Numbered from the stretch's first letter, positions 1 to 6,627 are shown. The stretch is 10,101 nt of DNA from Parcubacteria group bacterium CG11_big_fil_rev_8_21_14_0_20_39_22 (GCA_002787175.1 PCWC01000103.1:1-10101); one strand, 5' to 3'. Numbers and translations: made by a program. Notes: generated from the sequence alone by a model not told the origin.

Positions 1-9
1 TTCTTCCAT

Positions 10-85
10 TGTATCACCAACAGGGCGAGACAGGGATGCGGAAACTCACTCCATCCCCGCCCTTACGGGACGGGGAATTTGCGTG
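10..85. repeat. REP-like GC-rich palindromic repeat at the window edge
   Basis: This is a GC-rich block in AT-rich surroundings. It contains a strong hairpin: a 9-bp stem of 54-62 (TCCCCGCCC) against 67-76, with one bulged A at 70 and a TTAC loop. Its translation (SPSRKGGDG) is the kind of peptide produced when dispersed extragenic palindromes invade reading frames. The boundaries are approximate; the right edge is set where the membrane-protein frame stops looking like its family. The left edge could extend beyond the window. Confidence 0.5.
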
Positions 86-676
86 GATTAAAAGGGGAAT
101 TAGTCCTAAAATAAAAAGGACTATTCCTGTGTATATGAAAATATCATCTATACCGAATCTGGGTATAAGTACAAAACCTGCAAGCAAACTACCAGAAATA
201 CTGCCAAATGTTGACCAAAAAAATATTTTACCCGATATGCTTCCTATGCCTTGATTGGGAACGATGACGCTTTGTATTTTAATGGCGTATGGAGATAATG
301 TCCCAAGCAAAAAAGCAGGAAATAAAAACAAAAGAACCGACGATATTGCCGGCCCTGATATTATAGAGAATTGCACGCTTAGGGTCGGTAAAATTACGAT
401 TCCAATAAAGTGAAAAACTATAACAAAAAAACCACTTGTCATAACTATGGCCCAAAACAACTTTACCGAAGGATAACGATCTGCAAACTTACCTCCTATA
501 TAATAGCCCAAGCTTAGTGCGGCGAGTATTACGCTTATAACGCTTGATACTGTAAAAATAGTATTACCATAATGAGGGGATAAAACTCTCACTGCCACGA
601 TCTCAATTATAAGAACACAAGCTCCTGTAATGAAGACCGAAAAAGGAATAATATTTCTTTTTATAAAAACTTTCAT
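14..676 (-). CDS. Spermidine-synthase-like membrane domain protein, C-terminus replaced by repeat sequence
   Basis: The first ~195 residues form a membrane domain of about six hydrophobic segments. It matches the N-terminal half of the bacterial 'fused MFS/spermidine synthase' family. Visible hallmarks are the first helix with IEIVAVRVLSPHYGN (residues 25-39) and SLGYYIGGKFADR (55-67). Full-length members continue into a cytosolic Rossmann-type synthase domain, which is absent here. After GLIPLLIHA the frame enters a GC-rich palindromic repeat and reads a low-quality tail (SPSRKGGDGVSFRIPVSPCW) before a TGA at 14-16. The synthase half may lie beyond the window as a separate ORF. The start has no Shine-Dalgarno sequence, and an extended -10 sits 6 bases upstream, which suggests a leaderless mRNA. 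The substrate is unknown. The family call is fairly sure; whether the gene is intact as a membrane-only protein or broken is not. Confidence 0.72.
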   Translation of the reverse strand: MKVFIKRNIIPFSVFITGACVLIIEIVAVRVLSPHYGNTIFTVSSVISVILAALSLGYYIGGKFADRYPSVKLFWAIVMTSGFFVIVFHFIGIVILPTLSVQFSIISGPAISSVLLFLFPAFLLGTLSPYAIKIQSVIVPNQGIGSISGKIFFWSTFGSISGSLLAGFVLIPRFGIDDIFIYTGIVLFILGLIPLLIHANSPSRKGGDGVSFRIPVSPCW

Positions 677-682
677 TTTTTT

Positions 683-711
683 ATTGTATCAATTTATAAA
701 TGCTCGGTCTA
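683..711 (-). promoter_or_regulatory. Extended -10 promoter of the membrane protein gene, probably leaderless
   Basis: On the minus strand a TACAAT -10 (683-688) is preceded by TGA, giving an extended -10. A weak -35, TAGACC (706-711), lies 17 bases further upstream. Only six bases separate the -10 from the ATG, so the predicted first transcribed base is the A of the start codon. The region sits directly downstream of the HU terminator, so the gene needs its own promoter. Confidence 0.5.
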
Positions 712-724
712 TTAGTATTGGAAC

Positions 725-755
725 ACAAAAACTCCGCCACTGGCGGAGTTTTTGT
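725..755 (-). terminator. Intrinsic terminator of the HU gene (bidirectional form)
   Basis: A perfect 14-bp stem pairs 725-738 with 742-755 around a 3-base loop. The GC core is ACTCCGCC/GGCGGAGT, flanked by A-runs on one side and T-runs on the other. It lies 39 bases past the HU stop codon on the minus strand and could work in either direction. Confidence 0.9.
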
Positions 756-793
756 TTCGGAACTTATAAACTTTCCAACTTTCAACTTACCAA

Positions 794-1066
794 CTACTTC
801 ACTGCATCCTTAAGTGCTTTTGCTGCTCTGAATTTCGGAACTTTCATAGCTGGCACGGTAAGAGCTTCTCCTGTGCGAGGGTTACGAGCTTGTCGTTCAG
901 CTCGAGCTTTAACTGAGAAGATACCGAGTCCTGAAACCGAGACCTCCTCACCTTGACGGAGGGTGTTTACTATCGAGTCAACTACAGTATCAACTGCTTG
1001 TTCTGCTTGCACCTTAGTCCCACCTATTTTTTCGTGAACTGCTTCGATTATTGATTGTTTGTTCAT
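794..1066 (-). CDS. hup: HU-type DNA-binding nucleoid protein
   Basis: This 90-residue protein has the usual HU length and fold order. The N-terminal helical dimer part begins MNKQSIIEAV. The turn GLGIFSVKARAERQARNPRTG (residues 47-67) leads into the DNA-binding beta arm, which carries the minor-groove-intercalating proline in ARNPRTGE (Pro63). The C-terminus is the basic helix VPKFRAAKALKDAV. HU dimers bend and wrap DNA non-specifically in the nucleoid. The ATG at 1066 gives the canonical N-terminus and has no Shine-Dalgarno. The gene is monocistronic, with its own promoter (1132-1159) and terminator (725-755). The sequence cannot tell HU-alpha from HU-beta, and IHF is less likely because this looks like a stand-alone HU. 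Confidence 0.95.
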   Translation of the reverse strand: MNKQSIIEAVHEKIGGTKVQAEQAVDTVVDSIVNTLRQGEEVSVSGLGIFSVKARAERQARNPRTGEALTVPAMKVPKFRAAKALKDAVK

Positions 1067-1082
1067 ATTTTTAAAATAGAAG

Positions 1083-1097
1083 CTGTTTTTAAAACAG
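1083..1097 (-). promoter_or_regulatory. Small inverted repeat in the HU leader
   Basis: CTGTTTT and AAAACAG form a 15-base palindrome around a central base, inside the predicted ~59-base HU 5' leader and about 17 bases from the ATG. It could be a weak hairpin or a dyad operator site. No function can be assigned. Confidence 0.3.
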
Positions 1098-1131
1098 ATT
1101 CTAATATTTATTAATTAATAAAAAGTCTGTA

Positions 1132-1159
1132 TTTATAAAACTCTCTATAAAGCTGTCAC
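1132..1159 (-). promoter_or_regulatory. Sigma70-type promoter of the HU gene
   Basis: Minus-strand -35 GTGACA (1154-1159) and -10 TATAAA (1132-1137) are separated by 16 bases; each box matches the consensus at five of six positions. The predicted start is near 1125. The promoter lies just outside the left inverted repeat of element A. Confidence 0.6.
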
Positions 1160-1165
1160 TCTGTA

Positions 1166-1386
1166 AGAACCTGTTCAAAATCTCGCGTCCGAGCAAGACG
1201 ATAAATTTCGAACGAAAAACAAACTGGAGCCCGAGACATATCGAGATATGGCGAGGGTGAAGTTAAGTTTTGCAACCGAAATTTTATCGTTTTGACGAGG
1301 CGAGCTCAACATTAACGTTGCGTTAGTGTTGGACAAGCATCGGCTTTTTTAGCTATATTTCAGCGTCGAGGTTTCGAACAGGTTCT
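1166..1386. mobile_element. MITE-like inverted-repeat element A, non-coding
   Basis: This ~221-bp block has 11-bp perfect termini, AGAACCTGTTC (1166-1176) inverted at 1376-1386. They extend inward to about 20 bp with two mismatches. Inside are a second inverted pair around ACGATAAATTTCG (1198-1210 against 1277-1290), a small palindrome CATATC-GA-GATATG (1237-1250) and an 11-bp hairpin (1307-1331). No ORF of note is present. The size, the nested inverted repeats and the lack of coding fit a non-autonomous transposable element or dispersed structured repeat. No unambiguous target-site duplication is visible, although TA dinucleotides adjoin both ends. A structured non-coding RNA is the main alternative. 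Confidence 0.6.
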
Positions 1387-1520
1387 ATGCCAAGTCAAAG
1401 ACCTATAATTATTATATATGAAGCCATTTTTACCGCAAGAGGGAAAATAGCTTTTAGCTTTTAGGTGTTAGCTGTTAGGGGAGAAGAAAGAAATGAGAGA
1501 ACCTTATGTGGTATTAAAAA
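1387..1520. other. Intergenic stretch with a degenerate TTAGCT repeat, no gene
   Basis: This completes the 506-base gap between HU and RNase Y. It contains a degenerate low-complexity tract at about 1450-1479 (TAGCTTTTAGCTTTTAGGTG and onward), made of short variants of TTAGCT/TTAGGT. No supported ORF, promoter or RNA is seen. Confidence 0.5.
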
Positions 1521-1554
1521 TCAAAAATACGGCTCAATTAAGGCGTATTTTTGA
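1521..1554 (-). terminator. Intrinsic terminator of rny
   Basis: An 11-bp inverted repeat, TCAAAAATACG (1521-1531) against 1544-1554, surrounds a 12-base loop, and the minus strand is T-rich beyond it. It starts 18 bases past the RNase Y stop codon. The stem is AT-rich, so its strength is uncertain. Confidence 0.65.
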
Positions 1555-1572
1555 CTTGATTTCCTCTTTTAA

Positions 1573-3102
1573 TTACCGGGCATAATCTACAACTCTTGTT
1601 TCCCGTATCACGGTAACTTTTATTTCACCCGGATACTTGAGTTCGCCTTCAATGCGTATGGCAATGTCACGAGCGAGTTTTCTTGAGTCAAGATCAGAAA
1701 TTTTCTCTGGTGACACGAATATTCTTATTTCCCTTCCTGCTTGTAGGGCGTAAGCTTTCTCGATTCCCGGTAATGATGTTGCGATAGACTCGAGTTCTTC
1801 AAGTCGGCGAAGATAATTTTCTATACTATCGCGTCGGGCGCCAGGTCTTGCTCCTGATATTGCGTCTGCTGTCTGGACTATTATTGATTCTACTGTTTCA
1901 TAAGGGTACTCGCCATGGTGAGCTTGCATCGCCTTTATTATCTCTTCGGAGGCACCAAATTTTTGCAGAATTCTCCTTCCTATCTCTACGTGAGTGCCTT
2001 GAACCTCGTGGTCAACTGCTTTACCGATATCGTGAAGTAATGCTCCAGCCTTGGCGATAGCAACATTTGCTCCGAGCTCCTCGGCAATCATACCGGCGAT
2101 ATGAGTCATTTCTATGGAATGTTGGAGTACGTTTTGCCCGTAACTTGTTCTGAAATGAAGTCTTCCGAGTATCGCAACAATACGAGGGTCAAGATTTATG
2201 ACTCCGGTCTCGTATGTCGCTTGCTGACCTTTCTCCTTAATAACTTTGTTTATTTCTTGAGTGGCCTTTTCAACAACCGATTCTATTTTTGCTGGTTGAA
2301 TACGTCCGTCGATTATTAGATTTTCGAGCGCTATGCGTGCAACCTGTCTTCTTACAGGATCGAAAGAAGAAATCGTAATAGCTCCCGGAGTATCGTCGAC
2401 AATTATCTCCACTCCAGTAGCCCTTTCGAAAGCCTTTATGTTTCTACCTTCTTTTCCTATAACTTTGCCCTTAATCTCGTCTGAAGGAATGCTGACTGTT
2501 GTTGTAAGTGCGTCGGAAGCGACCGAATTGCCGAGACGCTGTATAGCTGTCGAGAGTATCTCTTGAGCTCTTTTTTCGAGTTTTTCTTCGCCGTATTGCT
2601 GAAGCTTTTGCATACGGACGACCAAATCGTCTTCGTATTTCTGCTCGATAGTTTGAAGAAGTTGTTCTCGGGCTTCCTCTTCATTTAGGTTGGCAATTTT
2701 TTCAATCTCTGCCTTTTTTTCTTTCTCTAAAGAATCAACTCTTTCTTTTATTTTCTTTACTTCTTCAATCTTTCCTTTTATGTTCTCAACTTCTCTATCT
2801 ATATCGACCTGCCTCTTGTCGAGGAGGTCTTCTTTTTTTATAAGACGTTCTTCCGATTTTTTTAGCTTCTCCTCTCTTTCTTTTATTTCTGCTCTTGTTT
2901 CTTTTAGAGCAATTGCGGCTGATTCTTCCGCCTGGGAGGTTATTTTCTTGGCGTCCTCTTTTGCCCGAAGCATCATCTCCTTGATTTCAAGCTCCATTGA
3001 GCCCTTTTTCCCAAGGGATATTATAAGACGCAAGTAGTAACCAACGGCAATGCCGACAAGCCCCGCGATGCTTGCAAGCAACAAAACTACTTTTAATGAC
3101 AT
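1573..3102 (-). CDS. rny: Ribonuclease Y
   Basis: RNase Y is a membrane-anchored endoribonuclease that starts mRNA decay in bacteria lacking RNase E. The 509-residue length is typical. In order there is one N-terminal membrane helix (about residues 4-29), a long charged coiled coil (about 35-185), a KH RNA-binding domain with GKVIGKEGRN (212-221), and an HD phosphohydrolase domain. The HD metal site is visible as H328, H357-D358 in LLHDIGKA, H371, H395-H396 and D413. The C-terminal conserved ending is YPGEIKVTVIRETR. The start follows a palindrome (GCGAAA-AG-TTTCGC, about 3105-3120) and has no Shine-Dalgarno sequence. The gene stands alone between the clpP terminator and its own. The identification is secure. 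Confidence 0.97.
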   Translation of the reverse strand: MSLKVVLLLASIAGLVGIAVGYYLRLIISLGKKGSMELEIKEMMLRAKEDAKKITSQAEESAAIALKETRAEIKEREEKLKKSEERLIKKEDLLDKRQVDIDREVENIKGKIEEVKKIKERVDSLEKEKKAEIEKIANLNEEEAREQLLQTIEQKYEDDLVVRMQKLQQYGEEKLEKRAQEILSTAIQRLGNSVASDALTTTVSIPSDEIKGKVIGKEGRNIKAFERATGVEIIVDDTPGAITISSFDPVRRQVARIALENLIIDGRIQPAKIESVVEKATQEINKVIKEKGQQATYETGVINLDPRIVAILGRLHFRTSYGQNVLQHSIEMTHIAGMIAEELGANVAIAKAGALLHDIGKAVDHEVQGTHVEIGRRILQKFGASEEIIKAMQAHHGEYPYETVESIIVQTADAISGARPGARRDSIENYLRRLEELESIATSLPGIEKAYALQAGREIRIFVSPEKISDLDSRKLARDIAIRIEGELKYPGEIKVTVIRETRVVDYAR

Positions 3103-3405
3103 GGTGCGAAAAGTTTCGCCCGATACTTAGTTACATTTCTATTGTTTACGATACCAATTGTGCTGAGGGTAATGTGAATTCATCAGATCTTGAGAGAATT
3201 TTCTTGAAAAAGTGTGTTCAAACAGGGTAATAGTATCCATATAGTGTAGTTTTCAGTATGAGCTAAACCGGTATTATCTGGTTAATAATATTATCTTACC
3301 TGAGATATGATGTTTTGTCCAATTTGCTAACTCCATCCATTCAAGTAGGTTAAAAAGCAAAAAATATGAGCTCTCCATTCACGGGTATGGGAAAAGTTAG
3401 TATAA
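3103..3405. other. Leader/promoter region of rny, no gene found
   Basis: These ~300 bases upstream of rny contain no convincing ORF. The best promoter I can find for the minus strand is weak: TTGGAC (3317-3322), an 18-base spacer and TAAGAT (3293-3298). If it is used, the rny leader is about 185 bases long. A palindrome (GCGAAAAGTTTCGC) lies just before the start codon and could influence initiation. Confidence 0.35.
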
Positions 3406-3449
3406 AAACGCCGCCCTTTTGCCGAAATTCCGGCAAAAGGGCGGCGTTT
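3406..3449 (-). terminator. Strong intrinsic terminator of clpP
   Basis: A perfect 19-bp stem pairs 3406-3424 with 3431-3449, around a 6-base loop. The core CGCCGCCC/GGGCGGCG is very GC-rich and is followed on the minus strand by TTTTTATA. It starts 9 bases after the clpP stop codon. Confidence 0.95.
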
Positions 3450-3458
3450 AAGAGGTGC

Positions 3459-4028
3459 TTAAAGTATTTTATCTATAATTCCGTACTTTTTAGCTTCTTC
3501 TGCAGTCATAAAAAAGTCGCGTTCAACATCTTTTTCTATCTGGCTTACGCTTCTCCCTGTGTTTTTGGCAAGGATTTTGTTTAAGTTTTCTCTTGTTTTA
3601 AGTATGTGTTTCGCAGTAATTGCGATATCTGTCGCTTGTCCTTCAACTCCGCCGAGAGGTTGATGAATCATAACCTCGGCATTTGGAAGAGCGAAACGTT
3701 TGCCTTTGGTACCGGCAGAGAGTACTATTGCTCCGCCTGATGCAGCAATTCCGACGCAGACAGTAGAAACATCGTTCTTTATATGTTGCATCGTGTCTAT
3801 TATTGCAAGTGTCGATGTTACCGATCCTCCTGGTGAATTTATATAAAGTGAGATGTCTTTTTTTGGATCCTCTGATTGCAAGAAAAGCAATTGGGCTATG
3901 ATTATATTGGCCGTATGGTCGTCTATAGGCCCCCCGAGGAATATTATATTATCTCGAAGAAGGCGAGAGTAGATATCATACGCTCGTTCTCCGAATTGGG
4001 ACTTCTCTATAACTGTTGGTATTAACAT
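3459..4028 (-). CDS. clpP: ATP-dependent Clp protease proteolytic subunit
   Basis: ClpP is the serine peptidase that forms the tetradecameric chamber fed by Clp ATPases. The ATG at 4028 was chosen because the family begins at [20 protein letters not shown]; upstream in-frame codons would add 23 unrelated residues and run through the promoter. The resulting 189 residues fit the family. The catalytic triad is visible: Ser97 in GIAASGGA, His122 in MIHQPLGG and Asp171 in ERDFFM. Other hallmarks are LYINSPGG (61-68) and FLGGPID (30-36). The residue after the catalytic serine is Gly where Met is usual (AASMGA). No Shine-Dalgarno is present; the leader ends ATAAAACTT before ATG. The gene is monocistronic, with its own promoter and a strong terminator. 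Confidence 0.96.
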   Translation of the reverse strand: MLIPTVIEKSQFGERAYDIYSRLLRDNIIFLGGPIDDHTANIIIAQLLFLQSEDPKKDISLYINSPGGSVTSTLAIIDTMQHIKNDVSTVCVGIAASGGAIVLSAGTKGKRFALPNAEVMIHQPLGGVEGQATDIAITAKHILKTRENLNKILAKNTGRSVSQIEKDVERDFFMTAEEAKKYGIIDKIL

Positions 4029-4061
4029 AAGTTTTATAATTCTATAACAATAATAACTGCT

Positions 4062-4090
4062 ATGATACCAAAAATAGACAACATTGACAA
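4062..4090 (-). promoter_or_regulatory. clpP promoter (extended -10)
   Basis: Minus-strand -35 TTGTCA (4085-4090), a 17-base spacer and -10 TATCAT (4062-4067) are present. TGG directly before the -10 makes an extended -10. The predicted start is near 4055, giving a leader of about 27 bases. Its -35 overlaps that of the divergent rsmE promoter. Confidence 0.7.
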
Positions 4091-4112
4091 TAGTCAAATT
4101 TCATTACTATTT
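4084..4112 (+). promoter_or_regulatory. Candidate rsmE promoter
   Basis: A perfect -35 TTGACA (4084-4089) is followed by weak -10 options: TACTAT (4105-4110, 15-base spacer) or CTATTT (4107-4112, 17-base spacer). The -35 shares five bases with the clpP -35 inside the palindrome ATTGACAAT/ATTGTCAAT. The spacing to the rsmE ATG (4149) is suitable. Confidence 0.45.
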
Positions 4113-4148
4113 GATTTTTTTGATTTATCGGCGTAGGATTATCAGATA

Positions 4149-4853
4149 ATGAAAATACAGCGATTTTTCAATAAAGATATTAAAGTATTGGGAGAAAAGG
4201 TTGTTTTAAACGACCCTAAAATCATTCACCAGTTGCGAAATGTTTTTAGATTCAAATCCGGTGATAAGCTGGCGCTTTTTTCTGGCAATGGTGTGGATTT
4301 AATTTGTGATATCTCGGAGATTGGAAGAGGTGAGGTTACCTTTTATGTTAAAGAAATTACTGATTCTCCAGCAGGTAAAGCACAAATCAATCTTAACTTG
4401 GCGGTTTCTATGATAAAGAAAGATAAAATGGAATGGGTTTTACAAAAGGGGACTGAGCTTGGAGTTTCGAGCTTTATTCCCATAATTGCCGCAAGAAGTG
4501 AAAAGAAAAATTTAAATTATGAGAGGGTAAATAAAATCATAACAGAAGCGTCCGAGCAATCAGGACGAGGGTGTGTGCCTTCAATAGAAAAAACTGTCAG
4601 TTTAGAAAATTATGTTTCGAGATTTGAAGGTAAAGCAATCGCATTGGATGGCGATGGAGATGAATTCTCTCACAAAAGTTTTTCTGGTACAGATAATCTT
4701 ACGGTTTTTGTAGGTCCGGAAGGAGGATTTACTGAAGGAGAATTATCTTTGTTTAAAAAACATTCAATACCTGTTTTGTCACTCGGTTCTGCTACTCTCC
4801 GCGCAGAAACGGCGTCTGTCGCAATATTAACCCTAATTCTTATCGGGAAATAG
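4149..4853 (+). CDS. rsmE: 16S rRNA (uracil-1498-N3)-methyltransferase
   Basis: RsmE methylates U1498 of 16S rRNA in assembled 30S subunits, using S-adenosylmethionine. The 234 residues match the family length. The N-terminal PUA-like RNA-binding part (about 1-70) includes HQLRNVFRFKSGD. The SPOUT methyltransferase domain follows, with the motifs KKDKMEWVLQKGTELGV (90-106), EASEQSGR (133-140), FVGPEGGFTEGEL (187-199) and the knot motif LGSATLRAETA (212-222). It is the only plus-strand gene here. It diverges from clpP and converges with tig on a shared terminator. A weak AGGA lies 10-13 bases before the ATG. The family call is secure; the target base is taken from the family. Confidence 0.96.
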   Translation: MKIQRFFNKDIKVLGEKVVLNDPKIIHQLRNVFRFKSGDKLALFSGNGVDLICDISEIGRGEVTFYVKEITDSPAGKAQINLNLAVSMIKKDKMEWVLQKGTELGVSSFIPIIAARSEKKNLNYERVNKIITEASEQSGRGCVPSIEKTVSLENYVSRFEGKAIALDGDGDEFSHKSFSGTDNLTVFVGPEGGFTEGELSLFKKHSIPVLSLGSATLRAETASVAILTLILIGK

Positions 4854-4891
4854 AAAACACAGCAATCGCCTTCGGCGGTTGCTGTGTTTTC
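4853..4891. terminator. Shared bidirectional terminator between rsmE and tig
   Basis: An 18-bp stem with one G-T pair joins 4853-4870 to 4874-4891, around a 3-base loop. It has an AAAA run on the left, a TTTT run on the right and a GC core (CGCC/GGCG). It begins at the last base of the rsmE stop codon and lies 54 bases past the tig stop, so it serves both converging genes. Confidence 0.92.
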
Positions 4892-4944
4892 CGCATTTGA
4901 TATTTCTGTGGAATTCTCCGAGCGCGTTTTTCTTGTGCTACACG

Positions 4945-6012
4945 TTAAAGTTCCCTCTGTTTTTCCAAAAATTCAAATATTTTCTCGTTAGTCATTATCA
5001 TCTCAACATAAATTCGAGCCCTATCGATGTCTGCATCTTCATGTTTTTCCATAATCTGAGCAACTTCTTTTTCTACCAAATCTTTATCAGGATTTATATC
5101 CTCATCCGATGCAATTTTGTTGAAAATAACTTGAAGCATCGCTCGTTTTCTGGCATCGTCCTCCCATTCTTTTTTAATTTCTTCCGCGCTCTTTTTCAAA
5201 TGTTTAAGATAATCATCAAAATTGATTCCCATTCGTTCGATGTCCGCCCTAAACTGAGCCTCCATTCTTGAGAGCTCGCTGTCTATTAGGACTCTTGGCA
5301 ACTTCGCCTTAGTTCCTTTGATTATCGATTCCGCAATTTCTATACGGTTCTTTTCTTTGGCTTTATATTCTTTTTCCTTTGTCAGGTTTTCTTTTATCCT
5401 GGACTTTAGTTCTTCCATATTTTTGAAATTGCCGACTTTCTTTGCAAAATCATCATTTAGTTCAGGTAGAGGGTCCTTTTTATCAGTTTTCTCTTTATCC
5501 TCCCCTTGTTTTTCCTGTTTTTTATCTATCTCGGCGAAATTTATCTGGAGTTCTTCTACAACCGATTCGATTTCCTTCTCTGTAACTTCTTCTGCTTTTT
5601 TATCTTTGGCGTTCTCTGTGCGGGCAATTTCCTTGTAATCCGGAAGTTCGACTTCTGGCATAAGTGCGACCTTTACCTTGATTGTCAAAGGGTTGCCAGG
5701 AGCCAATTTTGTAATAGTAATAGAGGGGCTACCTAAGGTATGAATTTTCTTTTCTCTGACTACTTCAGGGACAATATCGGTGATTGCTTGTTCAGCCTGT
5801 TCTTCCCAAAGAGAACCTTCTCCGATGCGGTCCGATATGACTTTCTCTGGTATATGACCTTTTCTAAACCCTGGTATGTTCATCTGTTCATTTAACTTTT
5901 TTATTACAAAGTCACGATGCTTCTCGACTTCTTTAGTGTCGATTTCGAGTTCGATTTCAATTTCAGAGTCCGGCAATTCCTTTGTTTCCAGTATTTTGTA
6001 GTTTGATGACAT
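4945..6012 (-). CDS. tig: Trigger factor lacking the FKBP/PPIase domain
   Basis: Trigger factor is the ribosome-bound chaperone that meets nascent chains at the exit tunnel. The N-terminal ribosome-binding domain (about 1-130) has the signature NIPGFRKGHIPEKVI (45-59), which contains the GFRxGxxP loop that contacts protein L23. The C-terminal helical chaperone arms run from about 185 to 355 (ELNDDFAKKVGNF onward). Between them, where an FKBP-type prolyl isomerase domain of about 90 residues normally sits, there is only a charged Lys/Glu/Asp-rich linker (about 132-182). The 355 residues compare with about 430 in typical proteins. No frameshift is seen, so the loss looks natural rather than a mutation. 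The ATG has no Shine-Dalgarno. Folding activity should not need the isomerase domain. Confidence 0.93.
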   Translation of the reverse strand: MSSNYKILETKELPDSEIEIELEIDTKEVEKHRDFVIKKLNEQMNIPGFRKGHIPEKVISDRIGEGSLWEEQAEQAITDIVPEVVREKKIHTLGSPSITITKLAPGNPLTIKVKVALMPEVELPDYKEIARTENAKDKKAEEVTEKEIESVVEELQINFAEIDKKQEKQGEDKEKTDKKDPLPELNDDFAKKVGNFKNMEELKSRIKENLTKEKEYKAKEKNRIEIAESIIKGTKAKLPRVLIDSELSRMEAQFRADIERMGINFDDYLKHLKKSAEEIKKEWEDDARKRAMLQVIFNKIASDEDINPDKDLVEKEVAQIMEKHEDADIDRARIYVEMIMTNEKIFEFLEKQREL

Positions 6013-6044
6013 TTTATTAATTTAATTAAGCTATAAGTGAGTCC

Positions 6045-6073
6045 ATACTAACGTCACTTTGGTTGATATGCAA
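6045..6073 (-). promoter_or_regulatory. Candidate tig promoter
   Basis: On the minus strand TTGCAT (6068-6073), a 17-base spacer and TAGTAT (6045-6050) are present, each matching four of six consensus positions. The predicted start is near 6038, giving a leader of about 26 bases. Confidence 0.4.
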
Positions 6074-6115
6074 GCGCAAATTATGTAACGTGTAACTTGC
6101 AACATTTAACGAGCA

Positions 6116-6145
6116 AAAAATCACCTGATTAATCAGGTGATTTTT
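6116..6145 (-). terminator. Terminator of the two-gene exported/membrane protein unit
   Basis: A perfect 30-base palindrome (two 15-base arms) centres on ATTAAT, with TCACCTGA/TCAGGTGA arms flanked by A5 and T5. It lies about 115 bases past the stop of the small membrane protein gene on the minus strand. Confidence 0.85.
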
Positions 6146-6259
6146 GTTGTTTTATTTGTAGCTGCATTTTGCTACCAACATCATTCTTAATTCATAATTC
6201 TTGATTCCTTCCTTTCTCTTCTTTTTGCGTTACACGCTACATGCTGTATGTTACACGAA

Positions 6260-6601
6260 TTATATATTCTCCAATTCCGCTTCTATATCCTGAAGTTCTT
6301 GATCTAAATTATCAAATTCAGAACTTTGCAAATCAGCTTCAATTGACGATATGTCATCTGAAGGGATTTCCGATTCTTGTATAGACCCTTCTTCGTACAT
6401 TGTGTCGTTCAATTTTTCTTCCACACTACTCTTGTAAAAATAGTATCCACCTAGTGCGATGATTACTATGATTATTATTGCCCCTATTAGTGCGCCGGTC
6501 CCTCCTTTTTTATCTGTAGTAATTGGTCCGTTTCCTTGAGGTGGCATTGGGGTCTCCTGATTGAGTTCGTTACGGGGTTGATTTTGTTGTTCTTGTTCCA
6601 T
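6260..6601 (-). CDS. Small single-span membrane protein with acidic C-terminal tail, function unknown
   Basis: The 113 residues divide into three parts. A Gln/Asn/Pro-rich N-terminus (1-33) is followed by one very hydrophobic helix (about 35-56, GALIGAIIIIVIIALGGYYF). The tail (57-113) is strongly acidic, with loosely repeated SIEADL and DIEAEL units likely to form a helix or coiled coil. KK before the helix and K57 after it leave the topology uncertain. There are no catalytic motifs and no cysteine. It starts 26 bases after the stop of the exported coiled-coil gene and shares its terminator, so the two are probably co-transcribed and may act together at the cell envelope. I do not recognise a named family; a lineage-restricted envelope protein is the best guess. 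The leader ends ATAAAACTT before ATG, the same as clpP. Confidence 0.75.
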   Translation of the reverse strand: MEQEQQNQPRNELNQETPMPPQGNGPITTDKKGGTGALIGAIIIIVIIALGGYYFYKSSVEEKLNDTMYEEGSIQESEIPSDDISSIEADLQSSEFDNLDQELQDIEAELENI

Positions 6602-6627
6602 AAGTTTTATGAATTATCCTTTTAATA

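Noticed and set aside
9..254. 81-codon plus-strand frame through the left repeat
   Set aside because: It runs antisense to the membrane protein and its first part is REP-like repeat; no family resemblance.
1166..1386. CRISPR array or tRNA in the HU-rny gap
   Set aside because: There are no regularly spaced direct repeats and no cloverleaf or T-loop sequence; the structure is inverted repeats.
1493..1585. 30-codon plus-strand frame preceded by GGGGAG
   Set aside because: It crosses the rny terminator and overlaps the end of rny; no recognisable protein.
2690..3037. 115-codon plus-strand frame opposite rny
   Set aside because: It is a Ser/Phe-rich shadow of the RNase Y coiled-coil region.
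3459..4097. Longer ClpP reading frame with 23 extra N-terminal residues
   Set aside because: The extension is unlike ClpP N-termini and contains the predicted clpP promoter; [10 protein letters not shown] at 4028 is the family start.
4867..4878. UUCG tetraloop in the rsmE/tig terminator
   Set aside because: TTCG is present, but best pairing of the stem leaves a 3-base TTC loop, so it is not a canonical C(UUCG)G tetraloop.
4879..5271. 130-codon plus-strand frame opposite tig
   Set aside because: It is a Phe/Ile-rich shadow of the Lys/Glu-rich trigger factor and starts in the shared terminator.
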